Below are positions 22,574 through 30,213 of a stretch of 41,989 bases of DNA, in pieces (within the stretch, counting starts at the first letter, position 1; each line of letters opens with the position of its first letter). The notes under the pieces were generated by a model. The model did no database searches and was not told the origin of the DNA. It saw only the letters and a program-made list of their open reading frames with translations. The translations under genes were made by a program, and so were the position numbers. The DNA is from JBFXAF01 sp050178915 (GTDB taxonomy: Bacteria > Pseudomonadota > Alphaproteobacteria > Rhizobiales > Rhizobiaceae): the NCBI GenBank assembly GCA_050178915.1, contig JBFXFO010000015.1, forward strand, positions 1 to 41,989, in the 5' to 3' direction.

Positions 22574-23497
22574 ATGGCAGGTCTCGCCAGCCCGGCAGAG
22601 ATGCGGGCCTACATCGTGGAGCGCCTCGTCGGCGATACGGGCGAGCCCGACCGCGTCATCGAATCCGGTCGCGCGCAGGCCGAGCGCACGGTTGCCGCCA
22701 TGCTGACGGCGCTGGAGGCCACGCTCGGCTTCGCCGTCAACATCGCGGTCAAGGACGTGTCGCTGACGCGCTTTGCCTCCGCCAAGCCGGAATCGCCGAC
22801 CGGCTGGGCGATGACCGTGGCGGCCTCGGCGCATTCGCCGGACGCGATGGTTTTCCTGATCGACCCGGCCGCCATGGCGCGCATGATCGACGGCCTGTTC
22901 GGTGGCGATCCCGACCTCACCGTTCCGCCGATCACGCGCGACCTGTCGTCGACCGAACTCGAGGTCGCCGGTGCCGCGTTCAACGCCATTGCCGAGAGCT
23001 TCAACGGCTCCGGCCCGCGCGCCTTCGAGCTGCGCTTTCCGCTGGCGCCGGCGGCTGCCGGGGCTGAACTGGTGAAGCAGGCACTGCGCGACGGTCCGGC
23101 GGTGCGCATGGACTTCGCGATCAACACCAAGGGCGGCGGCGGGACGCTGAGCGTGCTGATGCCGCAGCGCATCCTGCTGAAGCATCGCGGCGACGCGACG
23201 GAAGGCGTGCCGGCGTCGGACTGGAAGCAGCTGTTCAACGACGAGGTCATGCGCTCCAGCGTCATGCTGGAGGCGACCATGCCGCTGTCGACGATGACGC
23301 TCGGCCAACTGGCGGGCTTCAAGGCCGGCGACCTGATCGAGCTCGACGAAGGCGTGCAGGAGAGCGCCAAGCTGTCGGCGCGTGGGAAGACGCTGTTCGT
23401 CTGTGAATTCGGCCGCCTCGGCCAGAACTACACCGTGCGCGTCCGGCATCCCTTCGATGCCGGGCAGGATCTGATCGAAGGGCTGACGGCCGCCTGA
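22574..23497 (+). CDS. fliM: Flagellar switch protein FliM
   Basis: FliM forms the middle of the C-ring and receives the CheY-P signal. The 307-residue product has the CheC-like middle domain (FLIDPAAMARMIDGLFGG, LSSTELEVAGAAFNAIAESF) and the SpoA-type C-terminal domain (MLEATMPLSTMTLGQLAGFKAGD onward in part, closing GKTLFVCEFGRLGQNYTVRV). The usual N-terminal CheY-binding peptide (LSQxEIDxLL) is not recognisable; the protein begins MAGLASPAEMRAYIVERLVG. This divergence is typical of rhizobial FliM, whose motors rotate one way and vary speed. It lies between motA and fliN. Confidence 0.9.
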   Translation: MAGLASPAEMRAYIVERLVGDTGEPDRVIESGRAQAERTVAAMLTALEATLGFAVNIAVKDVSLTRFASAKPESPTGWAMTVAASAHSPDAMVFLIDPAAMARMIDGLFGGDPDLTVPPITRDLSSTELEVAGAAFNAIAESFNGSGPRAFELRFPLAPAAAGAELVKQALRDGPAVRMDFAINTKGGGGTLSVLMPQRILLKHRGDATEGVPASDWKQLFNDEVMRSSVMLEATMPLSTMTLGQLAGFKAGDLIELDEGVQESAKLSARGKTLFVCEFGRLGQNYTVRVRHPFDAGQDLIEGLTAA

Positions 23498-23522
23498 CGG
23501 CTCTCACCCAGGGGGAAGTGAC

Positions 23523-23906
23523 ATGAGCGAGCCGATGCCGGCAATGGAGCCCGAAGCTGGAGACGACCAGCTCAATCGCGCCATCGAGGAACTGCGCGGC
23601 GCGCTGCAGGACGAGGTGACGGAAGGGCCAGCCTCGCGCGGCGGCGCGGCCGGCAATTTCGGGATGGTGATGAACATCCCGGTCGACGTGCAGATCGTGC
23701 TCGGCTCGACCGAGATGGCGGTGTCGGAGCTGATGGCGCTGCAGAAGGGCTCTACCGTCGCGCTCAACCGGCGCGTCGGCGAGCCGGTCGACGTCGTGGT
23801 CAACGGCCGCAAGATCGCGCGCGGCGAGATCACCGTCCTGGAGAACGACCCGTCGCGCTTCGGCATCCGCCTGACCGAGATCATCACCGCAACGAAGCCG
23901 GGCTGA
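23523..23906 (+). CDS. fliN: Flagellar switch protein FliN
   Basis: FliN forms the lower C-ring and helps dock export cargo. The 127-residue product has a variable acidic N-terminus and a SpoA domain from about residue 48: NIPVDVQIVLGSTEMAVSEL, then GSTVALNRRVGEPVDVVVNG and IARGEITVLENDPSRFGIRL. All SpoA hallmarks are present. AGGGGGA precedes the ATG, and fliG follows after 10 bases. Confidence 0.97.
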   Translation: MSEPMPAMEPEAGDDQLNRAIEELRGALQDEVTEGPASRGGAAGNFGMVMNIPVDVQIVLGSTEMAVSELMALQKGSTVALNRRVGEPVDVVVNGRKIARGEITVLENDPSRFGIRLTEIITATKPG

Positions 23907-23916
23907 CGTCGCGACG

Positions 23917-24942
23917 ATGAACACCCTGCCGGCCCTCACCAAACCGCAGAAGGCCGCGGCCATCCTGGTCGCTATGGGCAAGCCTGCGGCCCGCAAGCTG
24001 CTGAAGTTCTTCAAGCAGCACGAGCTGAAGGCGCTGATCGAGGGGGCGCGGCTGCTGAAGACCATTCCGCAGGCGGAACTGGAGCGCATCGTCGCGGAGT
24101 TCGAGGCCGAGTTCACGGAGGGCGTCGGACTGCTCGATTCCAGCGACAAGATGGACAATCTGCTGACCGAGACGCTGACCCAGGAAGAGATGGACGCCCT
24201 GATGGGCAAGACGGTGGCGGTGGTGGTCGACGAGGAGGCTCCGCCGTCGATCTGGCCGCAGATCGAGGCGCTGGATCCGCAGCGGCTTGGCGACTTCCTT
24301 GCCGGCGAACAGCCGCAGACGGCGGCGGTCGTGCTCTCCAACCTCCCGCCGCAGGCTGCCTCGCGCGTGCTGCTGACGCTGACCAAGGAAATCCGCAGCG
24401 AGATCATCCGCCGCCTGATGCTCACCAGCAAGGTGCCGGACGCCGCGCTGAAGATCATCGAGAACCAGATGCGCGCGCGCCTGCTGGTGGAGACGTCGAA
24501 CAAGGACAATTCGGCCGGGCAGACGCGCGTCGCCAGCCTGCTCAACGAACTCGACAAGTCGCAGCTCGACGAGGTGATGGGCGACCTGGCCGAGGCCGGC
24601 ATGCCCGACCTCGACGCCATCCGCGCCCGGCTCTTCGCCTTCGAGGACATCGTGCTGCTGACGCAGAAGGCGCGCGTGGCGCTGTTCGACGGCATCTCGA
24701 CCGAGGTGGTGACGCTGGCGCTGCGCAACGCCGACGCGGCACTGATCGAGGCGATCCTGTCCTCCATCGGCGCGCGCTCGCGGCGCATGATCGAGGCGGA
24801 GCTCGGGCAGGGTTCCGACGGCATCGCCAATGACGACATCGTGCGCGCGCGCAAATCGATCGCGTCGACAGCGATCAGGCTCGCCAATGAAGGCGCGTTC
24901 GAGCTTCCGACGACCACACCGGGTGTCGAACAGGCGGCCTGA
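23917..24942 (+). CDS. fliG: Flagellar switch protein FliG
   Basis: FliG is the torque-generating rotor protein, linking FliF to FliM and contacting MotA. The 341-residue product has the N-terminal FliF-binding domain (KPQKAAAILVAMGKPAARKLL), the middle domain with LGDFLAGEQPQTAAVVLSNL (the EHPQ-type motif appears as EQPQ), and the C-terminal torque domain with LFAFEDIVLLTQKARVALFDG. The C-terminal charged helix, which bears alternating Arg and Asp/Glu, is seen at SSIGARSRRMIEAELGQG. Gene order motA-fliM-fliN-fliG-flhB equals that of Sinorhizobium. Confidence 0.96.
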   Translation: MNTLPALTKPQKAAAILVAMGKPAARKLLKFFKQHELKALIEGARLLKTIPQAELERIVAEFEAEFTEGVGLLDSSDKMDNLLTETLTQEEMDALMGKTVAVVVDEEAPPSIWPQIEALDPQRLGDFLAGEQPQTAAVVLSNLPPQAASRVLLTLTKEIRSEIIRRLMLTSKVPDAALKIIENQMRARLLVETSNKDNSAGQTRVASLLNELDKSQLDEVMGDLAEAGMPDLDAIRARLFAFEDIVLLTQKARVALFDGISTEVVTLALRNADAALIEAILSSIGARSRRMIEAELGQGSDGIANDDIVRARKSIASTAIRLANEGAFELPTTTPGVEQAA

Positions 24943-24967
24943 GACCGGCCTGACCTGAGAGGGCGCG

Positions 24968-26059
24968 ATGGCCGAGTCATCCGACAAGGACAGCAAAACA
25001 GAAGAACCGACGGAGAAGAAGATCCGCGATACCGTGGAGAAGGGGCAGCTGCCCGTCTCCCGCGAAGCGCCGATCCTCGCCTCCTTCGTGGCCGTGCTGG
25101 TGTTCACCGTCTTCTTCGCGCGCGAGAGCATCGCCAGCTTCGCGATGTTCCTCTCGACGTTCCTCGAAAAGCCGGAGGCATGGTCGCTCGATACCGAGCG
25201 CGACGTCATCAACCTCTACCAGACGGTGCTGGTGGAAGCGGCGAGGATGATGGGCGCCTTCGTCATCCTGATCGTGATCGGCGGCATCCTCGCCTCGGTC
25301 ATGCAGAACCCGCCCGCCTTCGTGCTCGACCGCATCCGGCCGAAGGCCTCGCACATCTCGCTGGCGAAAGGCTGGAAGCGCCTGTTCGGCGCCAAGGGCT
25401 GGGTCGAATTCGGCAAGCAGGTGTTCAAGCTGGTGCTTGCCATCGCCGTGCTGTCCTTCGCCGTCGGCGAGGCGCGCAACCGGCTGCTCGCCGGCATGAT
25501 CACCAATCCCGTCGTGTTCGGCGGCGTCATCCGCGACGTGATGATCGACATCCTCATCGCGATTACGCTGGTGATGGCCGCGGTCGCCATCTTCGACCTC
25601 GTCTGGTCGCGCTTCTCCTGGCGGCAGGATCTGCGCATGACCAAGCAGGAGGTGAAGGACGAGCACAAGCAGAGCGAAGGCGATCCGATCGTGAAGATGC
25701 GGCTGCGTTCGCTTGCCCGCAATCGCGCACGCCAGCGCATGATGACGGCGGTGCCGCGCGCCACGCTCATCGTCGCCAACCCGACGCACTTCTCGATAGC
25801 GCTGAAATACGTGCGCGAGGAGGATTCGGCGCCGATGGTGGTGGCCAAGGGGCAGGACCTTGTCGCACTGAAGATCCGCGAGATCGCCGCCGAGCACGGC
25901 ATTCCCGTTTTCGAGGACGTGGCGCTCGCCCGCTCCATGTACAAGCAAGTCTCGGTTGATAAGGCTATCCCGCACCAGTTCTACCAGGCGGTCGCAGAGC
26001 TGGTGCGCATCGTCTACTCGAAGAAAGCGCAGCCAACAGCAGGCCGAGTTCGTCCATGA
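24968..26059 (+). CDS. flhB: Flagellar export switch protein FlhB
   Basis: FlhB is the export-gate subunit that switches substrate class by self-cleavage. The 363-residue protein starts with the family block KTEEPTEKKIRDTVEKGQLP. Four membrane helices lie between about 35 and 215. The cytoplasmic domain carries the autocleavage motif NPTH at residues 271-274, followed by VVAKGQDLVALKIREIAAE and YKQVSVDKAIPHQFYQAVAE. AGAGGG precedes the ATG. Its stop overlaps the next gene by 4 bases. It works with FliK (6704) to time the hook-to-filament transition. Confidence 0.97.
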   Translation: MAESSDKDSKTEEPTEKKIRDTVEKGQLPVSREAPILASFVAVLVFTVFFARESIASFAMFLSTFLEKPEAWSLDTERDVINLYQTVLVEAARMMGAFVILIVIGGILASVMQNPPAFVLDRIRPKASHISLAKGWKRLFGAKGWVEFGKQVFKLVLAIAVLSFAVGEARNRLLAGMITNPVVFGGVIRDVMIDILIAITLVMAAVAIFDLVWSRFSWRQDLRMTKQEVKDEHKQSEGDPIVKMRLRSLARNRARQRMMTAVPRATLIVANPTHFSIALKYVREEDSAPMVVAKGQDLVALKIREIAAEHGIPVFEDVALARSMYKQVSVDKAIPHQFYQAVAELVRIVYSKKAQPTAGRVRP

Positions 26060-26481
26060 AAGCCCAGCCGCATTCCGAGCAGCGCGAGATCATCGTGGCG
26101 GATACGATCCGCGACGTGGTCAGCGAACTGCGCATGATCGATGTTGCCGACTATGTCGCCTTCATGCGGCTGGAGCATTTTTCCGCCATCTCCGACATCG
26201 TCGCGACGGCGGCCGAGCGCTACCTGATGCCGGGTACGCTGGCGCTGGGGCATGGCGGCGACGCGCATGTGACCTGGGGCGAGGCGCCGCGCATCGTGCT
26301 CGACCTCGAGCTCAAGCCGCGCGGCGCGACCGTGTTCTTCGCGCTGTCGATGACGGAGAAACACGCCTCGGTGGAGGTCAACTACGTGTCGTTCGACCGG
26401 CCGCATGCCGATCCGGAGCGCAACACCGCCTATCTGCGCGACGCGCTGGCGGAGGCGCGAATCCAGCAGCAGGCCGCCTGA
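26056..26481 (+). CDS. Conserved hypothetical protein of rhizobial flagellar loci
   Basis: Function unknown. The 141-residue product is predicted soluble, with a helical N-terminal half (VADTIRDVVSELRMIDVADY, RLEHFSAISDIVATAAERYL) and a beta-rich C-terminal half (IVLDLELKPRGATVFFALSM, ASVEVNYVSFDRP). No signal peptide or membrane helix is seen. It overlaps flhB by 4 bases (ATGA) and sits between flhB and visR, the same position as a conserved unknown gene in Sinorhizobium. Conserved order and translational coupling point to a role in flagellar assembly or regulation. Confidence 0.8.
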   Translation: MKAQPHSEQREIIVADTIRDVVSELRMIDVADYVAFMRLEHFSAISDIVATAAERYLMPGTLALGHGGDAHVTWGEAPRIVLDLELKPRGATVFFALSMTEKHASVEVNYVSFDRPHADPERNTAYLRDALAEARIQQQAA

Positions 26482-26496
26482 GGCCGGCGGGCAGTC

Positions 26497-27261
26497 TCAG
26501 TCGATCAGGCCAAGCCGCAGCGCCTTGGCGACGGCGTGCATGCGGTTGACCGCATTCAGCTTCTGCGCGCTGTTGGAGAGGTACTGGTTGGCGGTGTGGA
26601 CGGAGAGGCCGAGCGCCTGGGCGATCTCCTCGCTGGTCATGCCGTTGGCCGTCAGCTTCAGGCATTCGAGTTCGCGCTTTGAGATGGCCGGCATCATGCC
26701 GCTCTCCATCGGCCGCAGCGCGGTGACGGCGGCGAAGAGGGCGAAGCAGCGTCCGTGCGTCTCGCACATCAGCCTGTCGTCCATGACGATATCCGGGCCG
26801 GAGAAGATCACGACACCGCTCTGGCCGCGGTCGGCGTAGACCGGGAAGGCGATGCCTGTCTGGCCCAGTGGCCGCACCGGCGCGGCGGCGGCGAGCGTCA
26901 GGCCGGCGAAGGCACTGGACGAAGCGCAATCGGGGTCTTCCGACCACCAGCAGGGGGCCGTCGACGCGGAGGCGAGGCGGGCAACCAGTTCACCCATCTG
27001 CGACGAGAGCGTGCGGGTGCGCAGCGCCAGCGCGGGATGCGCGGAATCCACGCAGGCGACGAGGCGCGAGCCTTCGATCGAGGAGGCGACGAAGAACAGC
27101 GAGAACTCGTCGGCGTTGATATCGACGGCGATCCAGCGGCCGCGGCGGGAGGCGTCGGCCATGGTGATGGTGTGGTGCGGCGCCAGCGGCGGCGGCGCGC
27201 CGAACGGATTTTTCCGGTCGGTCTCGCCTGGCCGTGCCGCGCCGCTTTCCCGCATCGCCAT
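26497..27261 (-). CDS. visR: LuxR-type flagellar master regulator VisR
   Basis: VisR acts as a heterodimer with VisN at the top of the rhizobial flagellar and chemotaxis hierarchy, upstream of Rem. The 254-residue protein has an N-terminal ligand-sensing-like region (about 40-185) and a C-terminal LuxR helix-turn-helix (about 193-250) with SKRELECLKLTANGMTSEEI and HTANQYLSNSAQKL. ATG at 27261 overlaps the visN stop as TGATG, so the partners are translationally coupled. A longer in-frame extension upstream into visN is an arginine-rich shadow. The product converges with the flhB operon, with only 15 bases between stop codons. Confidence 0.94.
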   Translation of the reverse strand: MAMRESGAARPGETDRKNPFGAPPPLAPHHTITMADASRRGRWIAVDINADEFSLFFVASSIEGSRLVACVDSAHPALALRTRTLSSQMGELVARLASASTAPCWWSEDPDCASSSAFAGLTLAAAAPVRPLGQTGIAFPVYADRGQSGVVIFSGPDIVMDDRLMCETHGRCFALFAAVTALRPMESGMMPAISKRELECLKLTANGMTSEEIAQALGLSVHTANQYLSNSAQKLNAVNRMHAVAKALRLGLID

Positions 27262-27968
27262 CAGATCATCCCGTTGCGGATGGCGATGGCGATCGCGGCG
27301 GCGCGGTTCGACGCCGACAGCTTCTGGATCGCGTGGGCGATATAGCTGTTCACCGTGTTCGAGGAGACGCCGAGGATGAGCGCGACCTCGTCGGTGGTCT
27401 TGCCCTCCGACACCCAGTACAGGCATTCGCGCTCGCGGTCGGACAGCGGGCTTTCGGCGGCGGCGGCGGCCAGCAGTTCGGGCACCTGCGACAGCGCATA
27501 GCAGCAGCGCATCTGCGCCCAGCCGAGCGCGGTCGGCTCGATGCGGCCAGGCGCGTCGGCGGAGAGCAGCAGGAACAGGCGCTGCCGTCCGGCATGCAGC
27601 TTGAGGCCGTAGATTTCGGCGTGGCCGAGCACTTCCAGCAGCCGCGCCTTCTCGCCGTCGAAGAGGCCGGGAAGGTCGGGAGCGCCGGGCACGACGATGG
27701 AGCGTGGACGATGGCCGGGATCGGCGGTGAAGGCGCTCTGCGCGACGCTGGCGATCAGCGGATAGCCGGCCAGCTGGATGGCGTCCCACAGCCAGTTGGA
27801 CGCCACGATGTGAACGTCGGACCGCTCCTGATCGCTGACGATCGTCACCAGCAGGTAGCTGTCGGCGCCCACTTCCTCGACAAGCTGCATGAGGAAGCCG
27901 GTAAGATCGCTGCGCGTCCTGAGCGGCGCTGCGATGGTTCCGATCGTCTGTGTCGCGAGGGCCGTCAT
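27261..27968 (-). CDS. visN: LuxR-type flagellar master regulator VisN
   Basis: VisN is the partner of VisR. The 235-residue product has an N-terminal sensing-type domain (about 15-165, beginning APLRTRSDLTGFLMQLVEEV) and a C-terminal LuxR DNA-binding domain (about 172-235) with LSDRERECLYWVSEGKTTDE and SNTVNSYIAHAIQKL. ATG at 27968 follows AAGGA and gives the size expected for VisN; an upstream in-frame start at 28142 would add a basic, non-conserved leader. visN-visR are transcribed away from the sugar region, and the 347-base gap upstream must hold their promoter. Confidence 0.94.
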   Translation of the reverse strand: MTALATQTIGTIAAPLRTRSDLTGFLMQLVEEVGADSYLLVTIVSDQERSDVHIVASNWLWDAIQLAGYPLIASVAQSAFTADPGHRPRSIVVPGAPDLPGLFDGEKARLLEVLGHAEIYGLKLHAGRQRLFLLLSADAPGRIEPTALGWAQMRCCYALSQVPELLAAAAAESPLSDRERECLYWVSEGKTTDEVALILGVSSNTVNSYIAHAIQKLSASNRAAAIAIAIRNGMI

Positions 27969-28315
27969 CGGTCCTTGTTCCTGGAATCCATCATGCTTCC
28001 GGACCCGGCTTTTCGCCGTTTCGCGGAACCTGCCTGAAACCGTACCTTTCACGAGAATCGCGCCGAAGCGCGGGGGACACGACTGACAGAATCGTGGACG
28101 ACTTCGCCAAACCGCCGCGACTGGCCCGGTTGCCCGGAGCATCCGATTTTGGTGGTTTCGCCGGTGCGTCGCCCGACTGATTCGGGTTTAACTTAACCGC
28201 ACTCGAATCACGTTTCAAACACAGAAATGACGGTCCGCGCAGATCGCTTGCCAAGCCGCGACGGAAGCGCCACGAATGATGCTTGCGCGGCTGCGAGAAT
28301 GTTCGGAGGCTTGTC
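27969..28315. promoter_or_regulatory. Divergent intergenic region visN / lyxose isomerase-like gene
   Basis: This 347-base gap has no convincing gene. It must contain the promoter of visNR (minus) and that of the sugar isomerase-like gene (plus). An inverted repeat is described separately at 28178-28210. A small CGCGC-CGAA-GCGCG hairpin lies near 28054-28072. I do not see a strong sigma-70 -35/-10 pair on either strand. Confidence 0.5.
28178..28210. repeat. Nested inverted repeat upstream of visN
   Basis: TGATTCG (28178-28184) and CGAATCA (28204-28210) are perfect inverted 7-mers 19 bases apart. Between them GGTT (28185-28188) and AACC (28195-28198) form an inner inverted pair around TAACTT. 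The symmetry and AT-rich centre suggest an operator for a dimeric or tetrameric regulator. It lies about 210-240 bases before visN and about 105-140 before the isomerase-like gene, so either could be the target. Confidence 0.45.
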
Positions 28316-28996
28316 GTGAAGCGATCGCGCGTGAATGAAATCCTGCGCCAGGGCGACGCCTTCATCCGCTCCTTCGGCTTCGCCATGCCGCCCTTCGCCT
28401 ACTGGTCGCCCGACGAGATGAAACAGCGGCGGCCGGACGGCATCGTCGGCGCGCGGCTCGGGTGGGACATCACCGACTACGGGCAGGGCAGGTTCGACGA
28501 ACTCGGCCTGTTCCTGTTCACCGTGCGCAACGGCCGCGCCGCCGACCTGAGCAGCGGGCGCGGCATGCTCTACGCCGAGAAGATCATGATCTCGCGCAAG
28601 GAGCAGCTGTCGCCCATGCACCGGCACGTCGTGAAGGCGGAGGACATCATCAACCGCGGCGGCGGCACGCTGGTGATCGAGCTGTTCATGTCGGCGCCGG
28701 ACGGGTCGATCGACCGCTCGGCGCGGGTCAGCGTGCCTACGGACGGCGTGCTCCGCGACCTGCCGGCGGGCGGCAAGCTGTCGCTCTCGCCCGGCGAAAG
28801 CGTGACGCTGATGCCGGGCGTCTGGCACGCCTTCTGGGGCGAAGGGAAGGACGTGCTGATCGGCGAGGTTTCGACCGTCAACGACGATCTGACCGACAAT
28901 GTGTTCGAGATGCCGATCGGGCGCTTTTCGCAGATCGAGGAAGACGAGCCGCCGGTCCACCTGCTGGTGTCGGACTACGATCGCTGGCTGGGGTAG
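28316..28996 (+). CDS. D-lyxose isomerase-like cupin
   Basis: The 226-residue protein matches the cupin family of D-lyxose ketol-isomerases, which interconvert D-lyxose and D-xylulose using a bound divalent metal. The likely metal ligands are His102, His104 and Glu109 in MHRHVVKAED and His171 in MPGVWHAFWGE, the classic cupin set. The length is close to that of the E. coli enzyme. GTG at 28316 has GGAGG 6 bases upstream and is preferred over ATG at 28283, which would place the start before this site. It converges with the gbpR-like gene (9 bases between stops) and is near a pentose-type transporter, so a role in rare pentose use is likely, though the true substrate is open. Confidence 0.8.
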   Translation: MKRSRVNEILRQGDAFIRSFGFAMPPFAYWSPDEMKQRRPDGIVGARLGWDITDYGQGRFDELGLFLFTVRNGRAADLSSGRGMLYAEKIMISRKEQLSPMHRHVVKAEDIINRGGGTLVIELFMSAPDGSIDRSARVSVPTDGVLRDLPAGGKLSLSPGESVTLMPGVWHAFWGEGKDVLIGEVSTVNDDLTDNVFEMPIGRFSQIEEDEPPVHLLVSDYDRWLG

Positions 28997-29005
28997 CTCG
29001 TCCCG

Positions 29006-29980
29006 CTAGCTGATCTCGCGCAGGATGAAGTCCTGCAGCGTGCGCGCGCCCGGCGAGAGTGCGCGGTTGCGCACCGTGATCAGGCTGTAGGGCCGCACCT
29101 CGAAATCGCTGTCGAGCGGCAGGATCTCGATGGCGCCGCCCAGCCCCTCGCTGCTCTGGATGAAGCGGGCGACCGCCACCGACATCGGCGCGATGGCGTC
29201 GGACTGCGCCACCATCAGCAGCGTCAGCAGCACCGAGGAGGTGTGCAGCACACGGTCGGGCAGCGGCACGTTGCGGTTGAGGAAGCCGTAGTCCATCGCC
29301 TGGCGCAGCGGCGAACCGCTCGGCTGCACCACCCAGTCGTACTCCGCCGTGTCCTCCAGCCGGATCGTCGACCGGCCGGCCAGCGGGTGCCCGCGACGGA
29401 CAACGAGGCACGCCTTCTCGACGCCGATGACGCGGCTCTCGAACAGGCGCGGGTTCAGATCGTCGGGGATGCGGGCGATGACGAGGTCGAGGCGCGAGGC
29501 GAGCAGTTCGCGCACCAGCACGGTGGAGGTTTCCACCTGCATGGTGATCTCGATGCCGGGATGCTCGCGGCGAAGCTTGCGGATCGCCGGCATCGCGAGT
29601 TCGATCGACGGCGCGGTCACCGCGCCGAGAAAGACGGTGCCGCCGCGCCCGGCCTTCAGGTCGCCGATCTCGCGGTTGATGGCGCGCATCTCGAGCAGGA
29701 TGGCGCGGGCGCGGCGGGCGAGCGCGTGGCCGTAGGCGGTGAGCGCGACGCCGCGCGGCAGGCGCTCGAGCAGCGTCACGCCGAGCATCGCCTCGATCTC
29801 GGAAATCATGCGCGAGGCAGCGGGCTGGCTCATGTTCAGCGCCTGCGCCGCAGCGCTCACCTGGCCGTGGTCGTCGAGCGCGGTGACCATGCGCAGATGC
29901 TGCAGCTTGAGGCCGCGCACCAGCGTTTCGTCGCCCTCGCCGCGCGGCGGAAGACTCTGGTCCTGTTCCTTTGTCGCCAC
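29006..29980 (-). CDS. gbpR: LysR-type regulator, GbpR-like
   Basis: In Agrobacterium, GbpR is the LysR-type regulator divergent to chvE that controls it in response to sugars. The 324-residue product has the N-terminal winged helix (about 24-85: LKLQHLRMVTALDDHGQVSA, MSQPAASRMISEIEAMLG) and the effector domain (about 110-320) with TVFLGAVTAPSIELAMPAI. GTG at 29980 is chosen because GGGAGG lies 7 bases upstream; ATG at 29995 and farther starts exist but lack a site. It is divergent from chvE across a 233-base gap, the same arrangement as in Agrobacterium, which is the main support for the symbol. Confidence 0.85.
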   Translation of the reverse strand: MATKEQDQSLPPRGEGDETLVRGLKLQHLRMVTALDDHGQVSAAAQALNMSQPAASRMISEIEAMLGVTLLERLPRGVALTAYGHALARRARAILLEMRAINREIGDLKAGRGGTVFLGAVTAPSIELAMPAIRKLRREHPGIEITMQVETSTVLVRELLASRLDLVIARIPDDLNPRLFESRVIGVEKACLVVRRGHPLAGRSTIRLEDTAEYDWVVQPSGSPLRQAMDYGFLNRNVPLPDRVLHTSSVLLTLLMVAQSDAIAPMSVAVARFIQSSEGLGGAIEILPLDSDFEVRPYSLITVRNRALSPGARTLQDFILREIS

Positions 29981-30010
29981 GCTGCGGCCTCCCATTCGGT
30001 GCAGGATGCA

Positions 30011-30060
30011 TACCATCAATGATATGGATATGCACACAGAACGAATTTGACAGTTATACC
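30011..30060 (+). promoter_or_regulatory. Candidate chvE promoter and GbpR operator
   Basis: In the gbpR-chvE gap, CCAT-N7-ATGG (30013-30027) is an inverted pair within an AT-rich patch, the type of site a LysR regulator uses. Just downstream, TGCACA (30031-30036) and TATACC (30055-30060) could be -35 and -10 with 18 bases between. A TTGACA at 30047-30052 is present too, but lacks a good -10. The leader to the chvE start would be roughly 150 bases. All assignments are inferred. Confidence 0.4.
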
Positions 30061-30213
30061 GCAAAGGCGGAACGTCAGGCGCGTGAGTGGTCAAAACCGC
30101 TCCTGCCCGAGGGAGGAACAGGGCAGTCGAGGCGACCGACGCGCGGCGACAGCCCGCGCCCGCGCCCTCGATGCGCTTCCCGCGGCAGCGGTTTCTTGTC
30201 AGGGAGAGAGAGT

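Noticed and set aside
27262..27789. Upstream extension of the visR frame into visN
   Set aside because: The added region is Arg/Ala-rich and overlaps visN, while ATG at 27261 gives the expected VisR size and a TGATG coupling.
30047..30075. TTGACA as the main -35 of chvE
   Set aside because: No acceptable -10 lies 16-18 bases downstream; the TGCACA/TATACC pair is at least as good, so only a candidate region is annotated.
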